A stretch of DNA of 64,000 nt from Paraspadella gotoi (lineage: Eukaryota > Chaetognatha): NCBI GenBank assembly GCA_051294375.1, contig CM119265.1:19082588-19146587 (forward strand), in the 5' to 3' direction. The notes beneath the pieces are model-generated. The model worked only from the letters and a program-made list of their open reading frames with translations, searched no databases and was not told the DNA's origin. Shown here piece by piece: positions 12,163-25,631 of the stretch. A program made the position numbers and the translations under genes. How positions within the stretch are numbered: the stretch's first letter is position 1; each line of letters starts with the position of its first letter.

Positions 12163-12164
12163 CT
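11897..12164. repeat. Two TCG arrays and a (CT)n microsatellite
   Basis: (TCG)n-type arrays lie at 11897-11937 and 12003-12032, each opened by a GACGTCAT word. They are followed by (CT)n at 12098-12164. Confidence 0.9.
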
Positions 12165-12390
12165 AAAAAAAGGTGGAAGATAAGAAAAGAAGGATGGCGG
12201 GCTCAAAAGGAGAACCATAGATTAGGAATAATTATCTTTTAACGACTATAAAGAATATACCGAGGAGGGAAAGGAGGGAGGGGAAAGGAGGGAGGGGAAG
12301 AGGAAGAGAGGATCTCTCGCTCTCGTAATTACAGCGCAATTTCCCCGCGTAACGACGGCGAAGAGAAATGGAAAAAAGTTTGGTAATAAT

Positions 12391-12852
12391 ATGAAACTGC
12401 TTGGTAATAATAGCGATAACGGCGATATTAATTATGGGTCTCGTCCGTTTGCCAGGATATTTTGGACGTTGGCCAGAAGAATATTAGTCCCGCGTTTTAG
12501 AGATCAAATTAATTATAAATCAATAATTTTGCGAGTTATAATGATCCGGGAATTTAAAAGAAAGAAAGAAATCTCTCTAATTAATCTGCCGAAACAATAT
12601 CTTATACAAGACCGACCGACCGATCGGCCCAGGAAGCATCTCAACCAATTGTCGAACGATCGATTTCAAAAGACCGAGCGATCGTTTGTTACATCAAAAA
12701 AAATCTTCCGACTTTTCTCCCGCTTTTCTTTTTTCGCACAAACTCGTGACTTGTGTCTCAATTTCCTAGGACCCCCTTCGATAAGTGGCTCCAGCCTTTT
12801 TTCCCCCTTCCTCTTCCTTCTCCTCCTCCTCTTCCTCATCCTTTCTTTTTAA
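12391..12852 (+). CDS. 153-codon ORF, hypothetical, doubtful
   Basis: This ATG frame is the longest one in the first 15 kb that is not mainly simple repeat. Residues 1-110 have mixed composition, rich in Arg, Lys, Ile and Asn, and the last 25 residues are Leu/Phe/Ser from a CT-rich tract. I see no domain, signal peptide or family motif, and no promoter or poly(A) signal tied to it. It may be a chance open frame. Confidence 0.15.
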   Translation: MKLLGNNSDNGDINYGSRPFARIFWTLARRILVPRFRDQINYKSIILRVIMIREFKRKKEISLINLPKQYLIQDRPTDRPRKHLNQLSNDRFQKTERSFVTSKKIFRLFSRFSFFAQTRDLCLNFLGPPSISGSSLFSPFLFLLLLLFLILSF

Positions 12853-13735
<883 letters not shown>

Positions 13736-14850
13736 CTGAAGTCATCAAAACTTCTTTTTAATTCCGATTCCAATTGAAAATCTTTTTTCCCTCTTCATTC
13801 GTCGTTGGCCAGATTTTCATCTCCCTCCCTTTTTATTTTTCCGTCTCTCTCTCTATCTCCTTTTCCGATCTATTCTTCTTTTCGTTGTCGTAATTTCGAA
13901 TCAAAATGAGTAACCTTCCGCTCAATTCGTCAACGTTACAAAATTAATAGGATTAAATCTCTACGAAATAAAAAGGGATGGACTCCCGAATTCGGATTTG
14001 ATGTCATGGGCATTCCGAGAATTTTTAGACAAAAAAAATTTTGACACCCAAAGGGAAGAGAGAAGAGAGAGAAAAAAGAGAGAGAGAGAGAGACCTTTTT
14101 TGGGTCTTAATCGCGTCGCCCAACAAATGGAAAAAGACAAAAGGAATAGAGAGGCGACAGACAGAGACAGAGGGGAAGAGCGATGAAGAGGGAGAGAGAG
14201 AGAGCGAGAAGTCTATTGTTATTTTTTCTCCGAAACGTCATCTCAGCTTCTCTCTCTCTGTCTTCTCTCTCCTAGTCGGCGTTTTCCGCCTCCAATCTTT
14301 CAACTCCTTATTCCCCTGCTCATTTTTCAACTCTTAATTTTTCCCCGCTTCTTTTTTCGACTTTTCATTTCACTTTTTCTTATTTCAACTCCTGATTATT
14401 TAGCTCATCTTTCACCCTTTCGTTTCCGTGTCATCTTTTAACTTTTAATTCTGATCGTTTTTTTTTCTATTGGATTTCTACGTAATACCTTTTTTTTCAT
14501 TATTGATTTATTATTTGCATATTTAAGAACTTTAGTTCTCTCATTGTTTCACAGTTTAGTATTAATTTTTGTAAAACAAAACCTGGCACTTTCAAATATT
14601 TAATAGCAAAGCTCTCATTTCCTTTTTTTATATACCGTTATAAAACAGATTACAGAAGCTTTTTATTAAAGGAACAACGAACCTTTCCATACAAAACACA
14701 GCCTTGAACAAAGACTAATTCAGGTAGTCTTCCTTCATATTTCATTTTCCTATGGTGGATGATTTTAAATAATGAGCTTCATTGTTTCTTTTGGTCGGGG
14801 AAGTAAAAAATACAAAGAATAAGAATTTAAGCGCATATTTTGGGGGTAAT
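13736..14850. other. Non-coding spacer
   Basis: Short GA and CT patches (about 14055-14270) lie in pyrimidine-rich then A+T-rich DNA. No supported gene is present. Confidence 0.4.
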
Positions 14851-14889
14851 TAAGAGAGAGAGAGAGAGTGGGGAGAGGTTGAGAGAGAG

Positions 14890-14961
<72 letters not shown>

Positions 14962-15531
14962 GACCTCTTGTCCAAGGGCAGAATGAACTTCCTTTAATTT
15001 AGTCCACTTTTGTGTTTATGAGTGAAATAAAAAAAAAGGAAAACCTTCTAAACGATAATTATCAGGGTTTAATTTTGAAGGGAGAGAAAAATAAATCTGT
15101 CAGAGGCTCAAAGAGAAATTCCACGGAGTCAAAAAAAGTTCAAAAGTTTTTACGGCGGTAGGGGTTTTTTACCGAGCTTTTTCGCCGAGGGCAGTACAGC
15201 CAAAATTATACACGTTTGGACTGAAACGGAAAGGAAATATAGCTGTTCGAAATGATCATCTTTTGATTTATTTCACTTATTAATGCTGGTTTTAAAATCA
15301 TAATAATCCAATGGTAATAATAAAATGTAAAAAAAAATTCAAACGTGAATAAAAATAATTAGAAAAAAAAATATGTGTTGTATGTATCACCAGAACCAGA
15401 TATGAGATAGTAAACGTAAGATTGTTGAAAGTCTATAAAACGCGAGAATTGTGAGTTAAAAAATGTACGATTTATGATTGCCCTTAAAACTTTACGTACC
15501 ATTTTCACGGTTCTGACAAGATAAATTCGCT

Positions 15532-15534
<3 letters not shown>

Positions 15535-15604
<70 letters not shown>
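15535..15604. repeat. (CT)n microsatellite, lost in the second copy
   Basis: Pure (CT)n. In the copy at 29880-34139 this array and about 250 bp after it are replaced by 10 N (30474-30483). Confidence 0.95.
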
Positions 15605-15608
<4 letters not shown>

Positions 15609-17264
15609 TTCACTTCCCAAATTACTTTATTTCACCTCCCCCCCTCTTCCATCCCTTCAAAAAAGTAAGTAAATTAACCCAGACTCCAAATTCCTCGATT
15701 TCTGCATTTTCTTGCGCATCTTCTCCCTCCCCCCCTTTACCCCCCTCCCCAACCCTTCTCGCCCGGGCGTGGCTTCTCCTTTGATGCCGCGGTTTTCACA
15801 ATCGTTGAAAAAAGGATTTTTTTTTAAATTTTATTTTCCGTCGACGAGAAGAAAAAAGATTTAAATTTTTGAGTCAAACAAAATAGCAACCAAATGTCAA
15901 AACTTCGTCTCGATTCCAACGATGGAATACCGAGACCCGTTTTTTTTTTTCCTTTCTCTCTTGACTTTTTTTTTAGGTTTTTCTGGTTTTTTTTGTTTCT
16001 TTGTTTCTATCGAACGGCATCGGCTTATCATCGATCTCTTCCACTAATGTTAATTAGATGCGATTTCGGAGTACGATAGTATTCTCCGATCTAATACTTT
16101 ATTGATCGGAGTGTGATGAGAGTCCCGATTGAAGACATGAAAGGTCCAAATATGTTACTATCTTGTTAGACGGATAGAGACCAAGAGTAGGAGACCCTAA
16201 CCAAACACGGCCAATCTTAAAGTCCGGGGGTAACAACTATTAGTTCTCATGGCTCCTCCACCATAACTCACCACTCCCTTCATTAACTTACCCTTTCTCC
16301 GCCTCCTTCCTAATTTGGCTCGGGAAATTCTCATTACATTACATCTCATACATTAACGCTCGATCCCTCGTAAAAAAGGTCGACTTTCGACGAATCAGAT
16401 CCGAAATACGACTCAATCGACCTCGAAATCGACCCTTAAACCTCTCGTCCCTTTTTCTAGTATTTCTTTGTTTTTTCATGGGACTTAAAATACAAATTGA
16501 GAAAATTTCCTTTTATTTTATGCCTTCCGTTTACGAGTCGATCTCGTGATTCTTTATGTTTATGTTGCCGGAATTTTTTCTTCTCCGAATTTAAAAGTCA
16601 TTAGTTTTTATGCCGCTCATTGTTGATCTTAAAATACATTTTCTGACTTTAGGATCGTTTTTTTTTCTGACTTACTTGGCGCCGTTTGAACATGGATTTG
16701 AGAGGATTACAATTTAAATTTAAAATTAGGAAATTAATATTAAAATTAAAATTAAATTTAAAAAAAGTGGTTAGTCGTCTTCTACTTTCCTTTCGAAGTC
16801 GTCATTGTCTGCCTTTCGCCGACCTCGTCGTTGGTCGTCGTTGTCGTCGTTGTCGTCGTTGTTATCATCACCGACGCGAAGACGATTCCATCGAACAAGC
16901 ATAAAGCAGAAAAATTAATAGAAGCCATAAACTAGTATTTTTTTTTTTGAAAAAAAAATTAAACAAACTTCCTGATTTGATTATCGTGCAAAATTGGGAT
17001 TTCACTTTTTGGTTCGTTTCGTACTTTATCATTTTGTAAATAGTTGTTCTGTTTATATACAGACTATTAGAAAAAACTTTTAAATTTCGAAAATAAAAAA
17101 ATAAATGATTAATCACTATAAAATGAAAATTTTAGCTTAAAGGAAAGGAGCGAAAAATACTTGACAGAAGTGGGATCAATTTTGGACGTGGGGTTGGATG
17201 CGCTTTCGAAGCAGTCCGACGATTCCAGGACAACGTTCTCCGAGGTGGAATCGGAGAGAGGTTG

Positions 17265-17300
<36 letters not shown>
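17265..17300. repeat. (GAC)n trinucleotide array
   Basis: Twelve clean GAC units. In the second copy of segment A the array is cut by 10 N at 31911-31920. Confidence 0.95.
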
Positions 17301-18376
17301 CCGACTGGAAAACCAATGACACACGACTCGATGACTAATTTCAACATTGATGTAGTCTTCCTCACCCTAGTTTAACAATCTTATTTAAAAGAATAACACC
17401 CACGGAGCATTTACCCGATATCTAAAACAATTTCCCATATGAGACATAAAGACCCAAGGAAGAGAGACCGACCGACCGAACCTATAGTAATTCACGTCCC
17501 GTCTCGGAGAAAAGATGAGAAGAACAAAGTAAAAAAAATATTAAGGAGTTTGACGACGGAGAAAAATTGGTTGTTATCTTCGATTTCCCTGGAACCGGGA
17601 TAAGTGCAGACTTATACCACTCCCCCCCCCCTTGCCCCGCATCTCCCCCCCGCTTCTAAGATGAAATTACGGATCTCGAAAGCGATCGACGACACCATAA
17701 AAACACCATAAGCATGATCCTCATCTAGGAAATTAAAAAAAAAATATAATCTCGAAAAGACGGTTTGGGGAAAATTCGGCGGCGTCCGAAACGGGAAGAA
17801 ACTATCCTGGAAAATAACATGCATCATCTCGGTTGAGGAAAAAAAAAAAAAGAAACGATGAATGTAACGCACGAAGGATATTTATTTTTTTTGGGGGGAT
17901 GTTTTGTGTCTTTATATTTCTTTGATGCCTCATGGATTCTGGGCGGGAAAAAACTCAAAAGGAAAAGAGAAAAAAAAAAGCTTAGACGTAAGCTAAAAAA
18001 AAATCCATTAATAAAAATATATTAGAGAGAAAGGGAAAGAGAATCTTTCAAAGACATGGGAGCTTCGGAGGAAGACAAAGCAAGAGAAAGAGAGAAGAAA
18101 AAATAGGCAAATTCTTAAAAAAAAATAAGAAAGTGAAATAAAATGAAAAAAAAGAGAAAAGAAGGAATAGTTCCATCGGAATGCCACCCGATATTCGCTG
18201 CTTCCGATGTTTTCTTTTTCTTTTTTTTCTTCTTTTCTTTCCTTTTTTTTCGAAGCGGCAGTAAAAGTTATGTCCTGCGGCGCGGTTATACTTTTATCTG
18301 CGGACACCCCCCTCTCTTTTAAAACAGGGGGCTAGAGGGCCTTTTCTTTCTGTTTGCGTTGTCTTTTTTTGTTTTC

Positions 18377-18378
<2 letters not shown>

Positions 18379-18427
<49 letters not shown>

Positions 18428-19268
18428 TCCTTCTCTCTTCTCTCTCTCTGACTCCCCTCGGGCGTTTTCCCACGGCACCGGAACAAAGAGCTGCTTGACG
18501 AATTTCAAAAAATTTGTTAACGAAGAGAAAAAACGAGGTTCGATTTTCGAGGATCGAAATTAAAACGTTTTTAACGGAAGTTCGTTATCTGCGGAGTCAT
18601 CGTAAGTCGATCTTTCTGGCGTTTTGGTCTCGGTTTCTCGGTTATTTCAGCCGGCGTTAATGACAGAGTTCTTAACTCATCGCTTGACGATCATTCACCT
18701 CCGCTCGACCGACGGGAGTTGACTTACTTTCGTTGCCTCATGACGGTCATTTCTGGTGAGTCACCCACTTCGATGATTCACGGAATATTAAAAAGGCTTT
18801 GAGTAAACAATTAACTATCAGGTAATGTCCCGCCCCCTCGTTAAGGCGCCCCCTCATAATATTCTTGCGCGTTTCACTTATAGACCCTTGGGGAAACATT
18901 GAAAGTTTTAAAAGTGAGCTGGGAAAGCTAGTTGGCGTTTCGCCTGGGAGAAAACACGTTCTCAATTACAGATTCCTGTTTTTTTTTTAATTATCTTTTT
19001 CTAGATACATTTCAATACAAAATTAATCAATTGATATAGCAAAATGATTATGAGGGTTGAAATAAGTCAACTATATTACCGTTATCTTGAGCTATATATG
19101 GAAAGTATTATATTTCAGTTTTTTTTCCACGTACGAAAAAAAAAACTTTTCGTCCTGATTTTGTTATGATTACCAAAGTTGTTTTTGGGTCATTGGGCGT
19201 TTCTTTCAAATACCCTTTTCCATCAAAGTGTGTCAGATTTCGTCGTCGTCGTCGTCGTCGTCGTCGTC
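18379..19268. repeat. (CT)n and (TCG)n arrays within segment A
   Basis: (CT)n lies at 18379-18448 and (TCG)n at about 19240-19268. Between them is mixed non-coding DNA with a possible plus-strand donor GTAAGT at about 18602 and a possible minus-strand donor at about 18726. Confidence 0.85.
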
Positions 19269-19720
19269 ATACTCTCAACGCGATTCCAGTTCCATAGCTT
19301 TCTTTCCAAGCTTTAATTCTCTCCTGGGCCCATCCATCATAATCCCACTTACCAACATCGACTCTCCTCTCGCTTACCTTTCCTCTTTCTTTTTTCATCT
19401 TTCTCGCTCGTAGTTTCTCTCCTCATCCTCCTCCTCCTCCTCCTCCTCTCGTCTTTCACCAAAAAGTCAAAATTTCCCTTCAAATGCATCAAATCGTAAC
19501 GACGCCGACGAGATTACGCACACCCACATTTCCCTTCAACGCCATGAGGTCATCCAACCCATCCCCATCGGGTCATCCAACCCCTTTCCCCACCCAAACT
19601 CCGAACCCCGACCTTTCCACCTTCTGCCTTCCAACGCCGCATACGTTTCGAAAGACGGCGCGGAGTTTGACCGAGGGAAACGGAGGCCAGACTATTGTTT
19701 CCTCGCCCTCTCCCTCTTCT

Positions 19721-19813
19721 TTGTTTTCTTTTTTCTTTCTCCCTATCTCCACATATATCTAACTCTCATTCTAAAGTTTCTCTCTTACAGATTCTTCATT
19801 GTTCCTCTCTCTC

Positions 19814-19869
<56 letters not shown>

Positions 19870-20585
19870 TCTCTCCTTGAACTTACCTTTCCGCACCACC
19901 CTATCCACCCACGGATCCTACCAACCCAATCTCCACCTCAGGCCCACTTTTTCTCCCACTTCTCGATCGCGGGAGACCCGGCGAAATCCCCTGCCCAAAG
20001 TATGAAACTTAGGAGGGGGGAGGTGGGGGAAGAAGGAGGAGAATTCCAATAACCGCACCTTCCTGACGGACTCGTCAGTAGTTTTTTACTCTTAATAATT
20101 TATATTAATAAGGATGACGTCGATTTGGGTCAATGTACTTTTTTTTTTTTATCGAATTATTTTAAAAAAACGACGCCTTTAAAAATATTGTCTTAAATAA
20201 TTTGACAACGTATGTCGATGCTTCACAATTTTTTTTTATCGCTATTTTATAATTTCTATGACTAAATTTAAAATTTTAATTATACATAGTGAATGATCTT
20301 TTTGACTATTCCTTCAGAAGTACAAACAACTGTTATATGATTTTTAGGCTTTTTTTTTTGCTTTTTGATTTTTTTGGAATATTGTGTAATCGATTTCACT
20401 ACCAATTCCAAATAATAATCCTAAAATTTAAAATTGCCGAGAAAAAACTCTTCATCAGGATCCCTATTGTCCAGGCAGAGCTGACACCTTTCGCTCGTAA
20501 GCGGGCGTAGTGCCAAACAAACGACAAAGAGAGAGAGAGAGAGAGAGAGAAGAGAGAGAGGAGAGAGAGAGAGAGAGAGAGATGA

Positions 20586-20628
<43 letters not shown>

Positions 20629-21259
20629 TCAGGATTCCTGGTGTGCCGGCGCATGCTGAACCTTGGAACTCGGATGCCATGGAGACTGGAAAACATTACC
20701 AAGAGTTTCTGAACTGAGTTCTGGAAAAAGTACGAATATTACAAGCTAATAACTAACTAACTAACTAACTACACTAACTAATAACTTAATACTAACTACC
20801 TAACTAACTAATTAACTACTAACTAAACTAAACTAATTATCTATCTATTTAACTAATTTCACTGACTAACCAACAGAATTGTTCACTGTAAAAATGATTA
20901 GGCATTTTGATTATTGACCAACGCTAGAAGATCTGCTCACTGGAAAAAAAATCGGAAAAAAACAAAAAAGGCGAACGAATTGTAAAGAAAATGAGGTCAT
21001 AATCATGTCAGGTAAACGCATATAAAAGTGAGAACCGCACAATAAAAAATCACGACTACTTTCTCATCTGCTAAAAAGTTCTCATAGGATTCTCTCACGG
21101 TTTTCAGCCTCTCATCACTTTGGTCCAGATTTTTTAGTTAAAGAAAAAATAAAGTCATTCGATTTTGTAGGCCAGATTTTAGTAGGTATTTTTCTCTCTT
21201 TTGTTGTCTGGTGTTCTTCTTTTTTGTCTGGCTCCCTCTCTCTCTGCTCTCTTTCTCTC
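19721..21259 (+). repeat. Segment B, first copy
   Basis: Present three more times, in whole or part: inverted at 42760-44301, direct at 44302-about 45500, and direct from 47972. It contains (CT)n at 19806-19876, (GA)n at 20527-20626 and a (CTAA)n array at about 20753-20830. Each copy has its own one-base insertions and deletions. For example, this copy reads CTCATCACTTTGG where the other three read CTCAATCACTTTGG. Confidence 0.9.
20753..20830. repeat. (CTAA)n tetranucleotide array
   Basis: Imperfect tandem CTAA units. The same array appears at about 43144-43265 (inverted, TTAG), 44990-45062 and 48101-48185. In the last it is broken by 10 N at 48130-48139. Confidence 0.9.
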
Positions 21260-21442
21260 TCTCTCTCTCTGTCTCTCTCTCTTCTCTCTCTCTCTCTTCT
21301 CTCACTTGCGAGCAACAATATCTTCCGGACGCATCATTCATAATTCGGGAGATTCGTGTTTCGAAAAAAAAAAAAGTTTTGCAAAAATCGCGAAGCTGCC
21401 CTCTTTGGCGGCCCAAGGTTTTTAGGCTGTTTGGTTTTCTAG

Positions 21443-21501
21443 AGGCGGCGAGGAAACCGCCCTCCTCTCGGGGGACGGCCCGGGTGGAAGGGGGGGTGTG
21501 G
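21443..21501 (+). CDS. Possible 59-bp internal exon, GC-rich
   Basis: The stretch is bounded by a good acceptor (TTGGTTTTCTAG) and a consensus donor (GTAAGT at 21502-21507). Two frames are open; one reads GGEETALLSGDGPGGRGGV. The G runs also form a quadruplex-type motif, so the composition may have another cause. The mirrored copy is at 42518-42576. In the noisy copy near 48790-48855 the donor is altered. The protein family is unknown. Confidence 0.25.
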
Positions 21502-22247
21502 GTAAGTGCGGGAAGGGGGGGGAAGAAGGTTCGTTTCGTGCCGGAAGACTTGTTTTTGTTTTTTTTGTGGCTGAGAAAGTCAATGACTTCGAAGTTCAAA
21601 TTATTTTTAAAAGTTAATTGACAGCGCGGCGGTTTATGGCAACTGAACAGACGAGATTTCTGACGAAAGTATTGAGACAAGTGTGACGTATATACTTCAA
21701 ATTAATACAAAATATTTTAAAAGATCATAAGAAAGACAACTAAATACCATTGCGTACTGGAGATTGGTTGCGTGGGTAATTTACTGGCGGTTGAGTTGTG
21801 ATCTATTTTCGATTTGGATCATCGTCGTCTTCGGTAGTCGATTGTCTCTTTGCGGGCGAGCTCTTACTTCTTTAAAGGTAATTATTTATAGTAGGTTGTC
21901 AGTAACTATTATCAATTCAGGTGAGACTAATATATTTAGCAAGGGCCGCTGCACAATCTTTCCTTTTCAAAATAAATAGAATAACCATGAGGAAGTCGTT
22001 GACCTAAAGAACATTTTTACTTAACGAAAATCCTACGTGCGAATCATTGCCAAAAATAACAGATCGGTTACAAAAGTTCGCACGTTTGGATATTTTTTTT
22101 TCCCCCGTAAATGCATGACAATTTTCGTTTTGAATCTTACAAATTTTTATTAAGAGAGGATATTTTTTACAGATGTGGAAGGCTTCTGAGCTTATAAATT
22201 ATATTCTCTGAACTTGTAAAGGAAAATGTATCGTATTTCGACGTTTT

Positions 22248-22251
22248 TCTC

Positions 22252-22283
<32 letters not shown>

Positions 22284-22965
22284 CTCTCTCTCTCTCTCTC
22301 TCTCTGTCCTCTCTCTCCTCTCTCTCTCTTCTCTCTCTCTTCTCTCTCTCTATGACGATGAATAACGCGAAAAATCGAGGAGAGGCGACGAATTTTTCGC
22401 TATATTTCAAACAAAAGTGAAAATCTTTCTTCTTTCTTTCCCTTTTCACCCTTAATTGTCAGTTTTAGTCGACTCCCTTGACTCGAAGTCGCTTCCGCTC
22501 GCCGTGAAACAAAACTTCACCGTGAAAGGACTCTTCACCCGTCAGGCGAATCGGGTCCTACCTTCGCTACCCCATTCTCTATCCCCCCATCCCCCATCTT
22601 TAGCACCTCCCTTTACGGTACATAGAACTCTTTTCTTTTTTCTTCTTCCCAATATTTAAGGCATGGAAAAATCATAAATATCCCCCAAACGTCCAAAACC
22701 TTTCACCGACCCCCACAGTCTTAACTCCCCCACCGTAACCCTCCCACCCTCATTTGCGAACTGACTCCAATTTTCCCAAAAAGGCGTCGTCGGAAGCAAA
22801 ACATTCTTTTTCTATTTAGTTTTAAAAAATTAATTTTTTTGGCGTTTTTTGATTTACGGTCAAAACTGAGGAGCATAGGAAGTCGACTTTGTGGATTGTG
22901 GGAAGACCTCGTCGACGTCGTCGTCATCATCATCGTCGTCATTTTCGTCGTTGTCGACTTAACGT
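22248..22965. repeat. (CT)n array and TCG/CAT tract
   Basis: Imperfect (CT)n lies at 22248-22352. An interrupted TCG/TCA tract lies at about 22911-22965, which reads as a Thr/Met-rich frame on the minus strand. The DNA between has no believable gene. Mirrored at 41054-41771. Confidence 0.85.
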
Positions 22966-23134
22966 CATTCATGTCTTGAGACTTGAATCTTAATCCAATT
23001 TGCATACTGTAGTAGAGAGATTCTGGATGATTTTTTTTATATAAGCATGTTTTTCGGCGTAAACTTCAAGTCGAGTAACATAAGAATCGAAAATCCCGAA
23101 TTTTTTTTCCTCAAGAAGTATAAGGTAACGTTAG

Positions 23135-23332
23135 GTGATACTTGATTCGCTTGATTTAAAGAAACGTAAAAAGTTAACAGAACTGTTCGTCGCTCGACTG
23201 ATTAACAACTCATTCAATACTCCAGTTGCTTCCATCAAACCTGCCTACGATACTATAGAGCGCTCTCTGGTCGAAAGCTTGGGCGGCTTGGAATTGGCCG
23301 CAGTCTTAAGAACTTGCACCCATTTAATTTGA
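23135..23332 (+). CDS. Possible terminal exon, 65 codons, unknown
   Basis: The open frame follows a TTAG that could act as an acceptor and runs to TGA. It has no ATG at the front. The peptide (for example LKKRKKLTELFVARL and TIERSLVESLGGLELAAVL) has mixed codons and an amphipathic, helix-like pattern, unlike the surrounding repeats. I do not recognise a family. The mirrored copy is 40687-40884. A third copy at about 50479-50670 carries single-base indels that break the frame, as expected from noisy sequence. Confidence 0.3.
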   Translation: MILDSLDLKKRKKLTELFVARLINNSFNTPVASIKPAYDTIERSLVESLGGLELAAVLRTCTHLI

Positions 23333-23401
23333 AGATTTAAACAAGATATCGTTAAGTCTCATCATCTATTTACACTCCTGATCCTTTAGTCTGTCTGTGT
23401 G

Positions 23402-23405
23402 TATC

Positions 23406-23465
<60 letters not shown>

Positions 23466-23500
23466 TCCTTCTATCTTTCTTTCTTTCTTCTTTCTTATCT
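23402..23500. repeat. (CTTT)n tetranucleotide array
   Basis: More than fifteen tandem CTTT units, then degenerate ones. Copies are at about 40520-40617 (reverse complement) and 50738-50800. Confidence 0.95.
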
Positions 23501-23939
23501 TCTTTCTATATTTATTTCTTTTTTTTAATTCTTTTCTTTCGTTTATTTCACCTTCTTCCTCTCTATTTACTTTCTCAGTCCTTTCACACCATTTCTATAT
23601 TCACCTCTCTCCGCTTCTTATCTTTTTCTTCTCTTCGTCTCCTCCTTTCTTCTCTCTCCTTCATTTTTCGAACATTTTTATCTAAAAGTTCAAACACTTG
23701 GGATTTCCACCCCTTTTCCAAAAAAAAAAAAGAAAAAAGAAAAAAGATTTACGGTTTTGGGTTCTTCTTTTTTAAATTTTTTTTTCTTCTTATTTTTATC
23801 TCGAAGCCCGAGGGTTTTTATTCTGTTGCGAAATTAAAAACGCTTATCAAATAAGTTGTGATAGGGATCGATACGAATGGAAAATTACGAAGAAAATCTT
23901 GACCTTTTTTTTTTTTTCATTTGACGTGGTATCTTTCCA

Positions 23940-23950
23940 CGGAGAGAGAG

Positions 23951-24011
<61 letters not shown>

Positions 24012-24039
24012 GAGAGATTGAGAGAGAGAGAGAGAGAGA
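23940..24039. repeat. (GA)n microsatellite
   Basis: Imperfect GA array. Mirrored at 39980-40079, with a noisy copy at 51258-51348. Confidence 0.95.
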
Positions 24040-24298
24040 CGCGGGTGACGCGCCTTCTTCCCAACCAAGCGATAACGTCCTGGGGTATTCACGAATTAAA
24101 AATGCGGCGAAAAAGGGATAAAGTTCAATATAAAAAAAATATCCGGTAACTCTCAAAAATAGTGTCAGATTAGAAAAGAGCAAACTGAACATACGCGTCA
24201 ATGAAATCCAAAGTTCGAAGAAAGAAATTTTTAAGTTAGTATATATACCTAAAGAATACTGTATTTATTCTCTTTTTTAAAGGTTTAGATTTTCCTAG

Positions 24299-24476
24299 TG
24301 GCGTCATCCAACTCGGGAATGCCGAGGAGGAGCCTGTTTTCGTCACCCTCGGGACTCCGGGGCGCCCCGCACGGCCGGATGCCCCACGGACCGAGTTTCC
24401 ACAGCCCCGCAGCCCCCGCGCCCCTCTTCGCCCCTCGTGGCCCGGCGGACCTGCGCCTTTTAAATCTAGTCTTTTG
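24299..24476 (+). CDS. Possible GC-rich terminal exon, unknown
   Basis: A GC-rich island of about 170 bp lies in A+T-rich DNA, directly after an acceptor-like TTTTCCTAG. Two plus-strand frames are open to stops near 24476-24484. One starts GVIQLGNAEEEPVFVTLG and continues Pro/Arg-rich; the other is Ser/Pro-rich. The minus strand is open too, as is common in GC-rich DNA, so the strand and frame are uncertain. The mirrored copy is 39543-39720. Noisy copies begin at 51620 and end in the gap at 53431. The family is not recognised. Confidence 0.25.
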
Positions 24477-24858
24477 TGATTGATGATTCAAAGGACAGAC
24501 CGACCATGGCGGGCGTATCTCAAACCCCTGGTTGAAGGTTCAAATTATTTTTTTTGTTTTAGTTTCTTACCTTTAAATCGGGTTAATGAGCCGAGAGAGA
24601 TCAGCTTTTACTTCGATTTTTTAAATTGATGCGTGACGAAAATCTATCCTGTTATAACTAATAGCAGAAGTTTACGTCAATGTTATTTTATCTTTTCTTT
24701 TTAAATACTCGGAATTCTTCGGGTTGGAGGCGGCGGATTTACCGAATTTGATGATCCGAAAATTTTGAGGATGGAAATATTTTTTATTTTATTATCAATT
24801 TTCGGGAAAATTCGATCTTATTTATTCTGAGATTCTTTTTGAGAGATAGTTTACTTGA

Positions 24859-24897
24859 ATGCCTCTCTCTCTCTCTCTCTCTCCCTCATCTCTCCTC

Positions 24898-24930
<33 letters not shown>

Positions 24931-24940
24931 TCTCTCTCCC

Positions 24941-25019
<79 letters not shown>

Positions 25020-25024
25020 GCTCA

Positions 25025-25093
<69 letters not shown>
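24859..25093. repeat. Long compound (CT)n microsatellite
   Basis: About 235 bp of CT with CTCAT, CTCCCTC and CTATCT interruptions. It is mirrored at 38926-39160, and noisy inverted copies are at about 52660-52917 and 53510-53762. All three forward frames are open over it only because of the repeat. Confidence 0.95.
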
Positions 25094-25094
<1 letters not shown>

Positions 25095-25590
25095 ACCTCA
25101 ATTCTTTCTCTCTCTCTTTGCCTCAAGATATTAAAATAAAAAAACTTGAAATGGTTGCAGTAAAGTTTAGATGAAATCAACATTTTTTAAGATGCCTAGT
25201 CTGATAAATTTTTACTGTAATAACTTGCCAAAAGCGGTAAAAATTAAAAAATAGGAAACCACCATTGAAAGAGGAAGCTATAAAATAACACCGTAAATAA
25301 GAAAAAAGGCTCAGTTATTTTCATTTTTTTTCTGTTTTCTTTTCCTTTACAATCCAGAAGTTAATTTTTTCTCTATATCTTTTTCGGTTTTTTTTTCGGA
25401 AGGCCTCTTCTGCATCCAGAATATTTCGCCAATAGCGTTCAGTGTAGATTTAGCGAACCATCAGAATCCAGAGATTACCGACGGTGAAAAACCAACGGTG
25501 TAATTCAGGATCGGAAATTGAGGTAATTCGAAGCAGTTGAATTTTGATGGGAAAGGAAAGAGTCGTTTTTTTAAGTGGAATAGTCGTGTT

Positions 25591-25631
25591 GGGGATTCGG
25601 GGGGCGGGGGGTCGGGGGGCGGGGGGCGGGG
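25591..25631 (+). other. Strong G-quadruplex motif
   Basis: Six runs of four to six G are separated by 1-4 nt (loops ATTC, C, TC, C, C). This far exceeds the usual four-run G3 rule for an intramolecular quadruplex. The mirror copy with C runs is 38388-38428, and a degraded copy is at about 52128-52155. Confidence 0.85.

Larger units (their letters stand above)
14940..19720 (+). repeat. Segment A, first copy of a duplicated block
   Basis: This stretch recurs in the same orientation at 29880-34139. It starts in a (GA)n array, and the shared unique sequence begins CGACCTCTTG at 14961. It ends near 19720 in CCCTCTCCCTCTTC. It holds (CT)n at 15535-15604, (GAC)n at 17265-17300, (CT)n at 18379-18448 and (TCG)n at about 19240-19268. 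No gene is supported. A minus-strand donor-like word GTAAGTCAAC lies at about 18717-18726. Confidence 0.9.

Noticed and set aside
23399-23854. 151-codon Phe/Leu/Ser frame
   Set aside because: Product of the (CTTT)n array and T-rich flanks.
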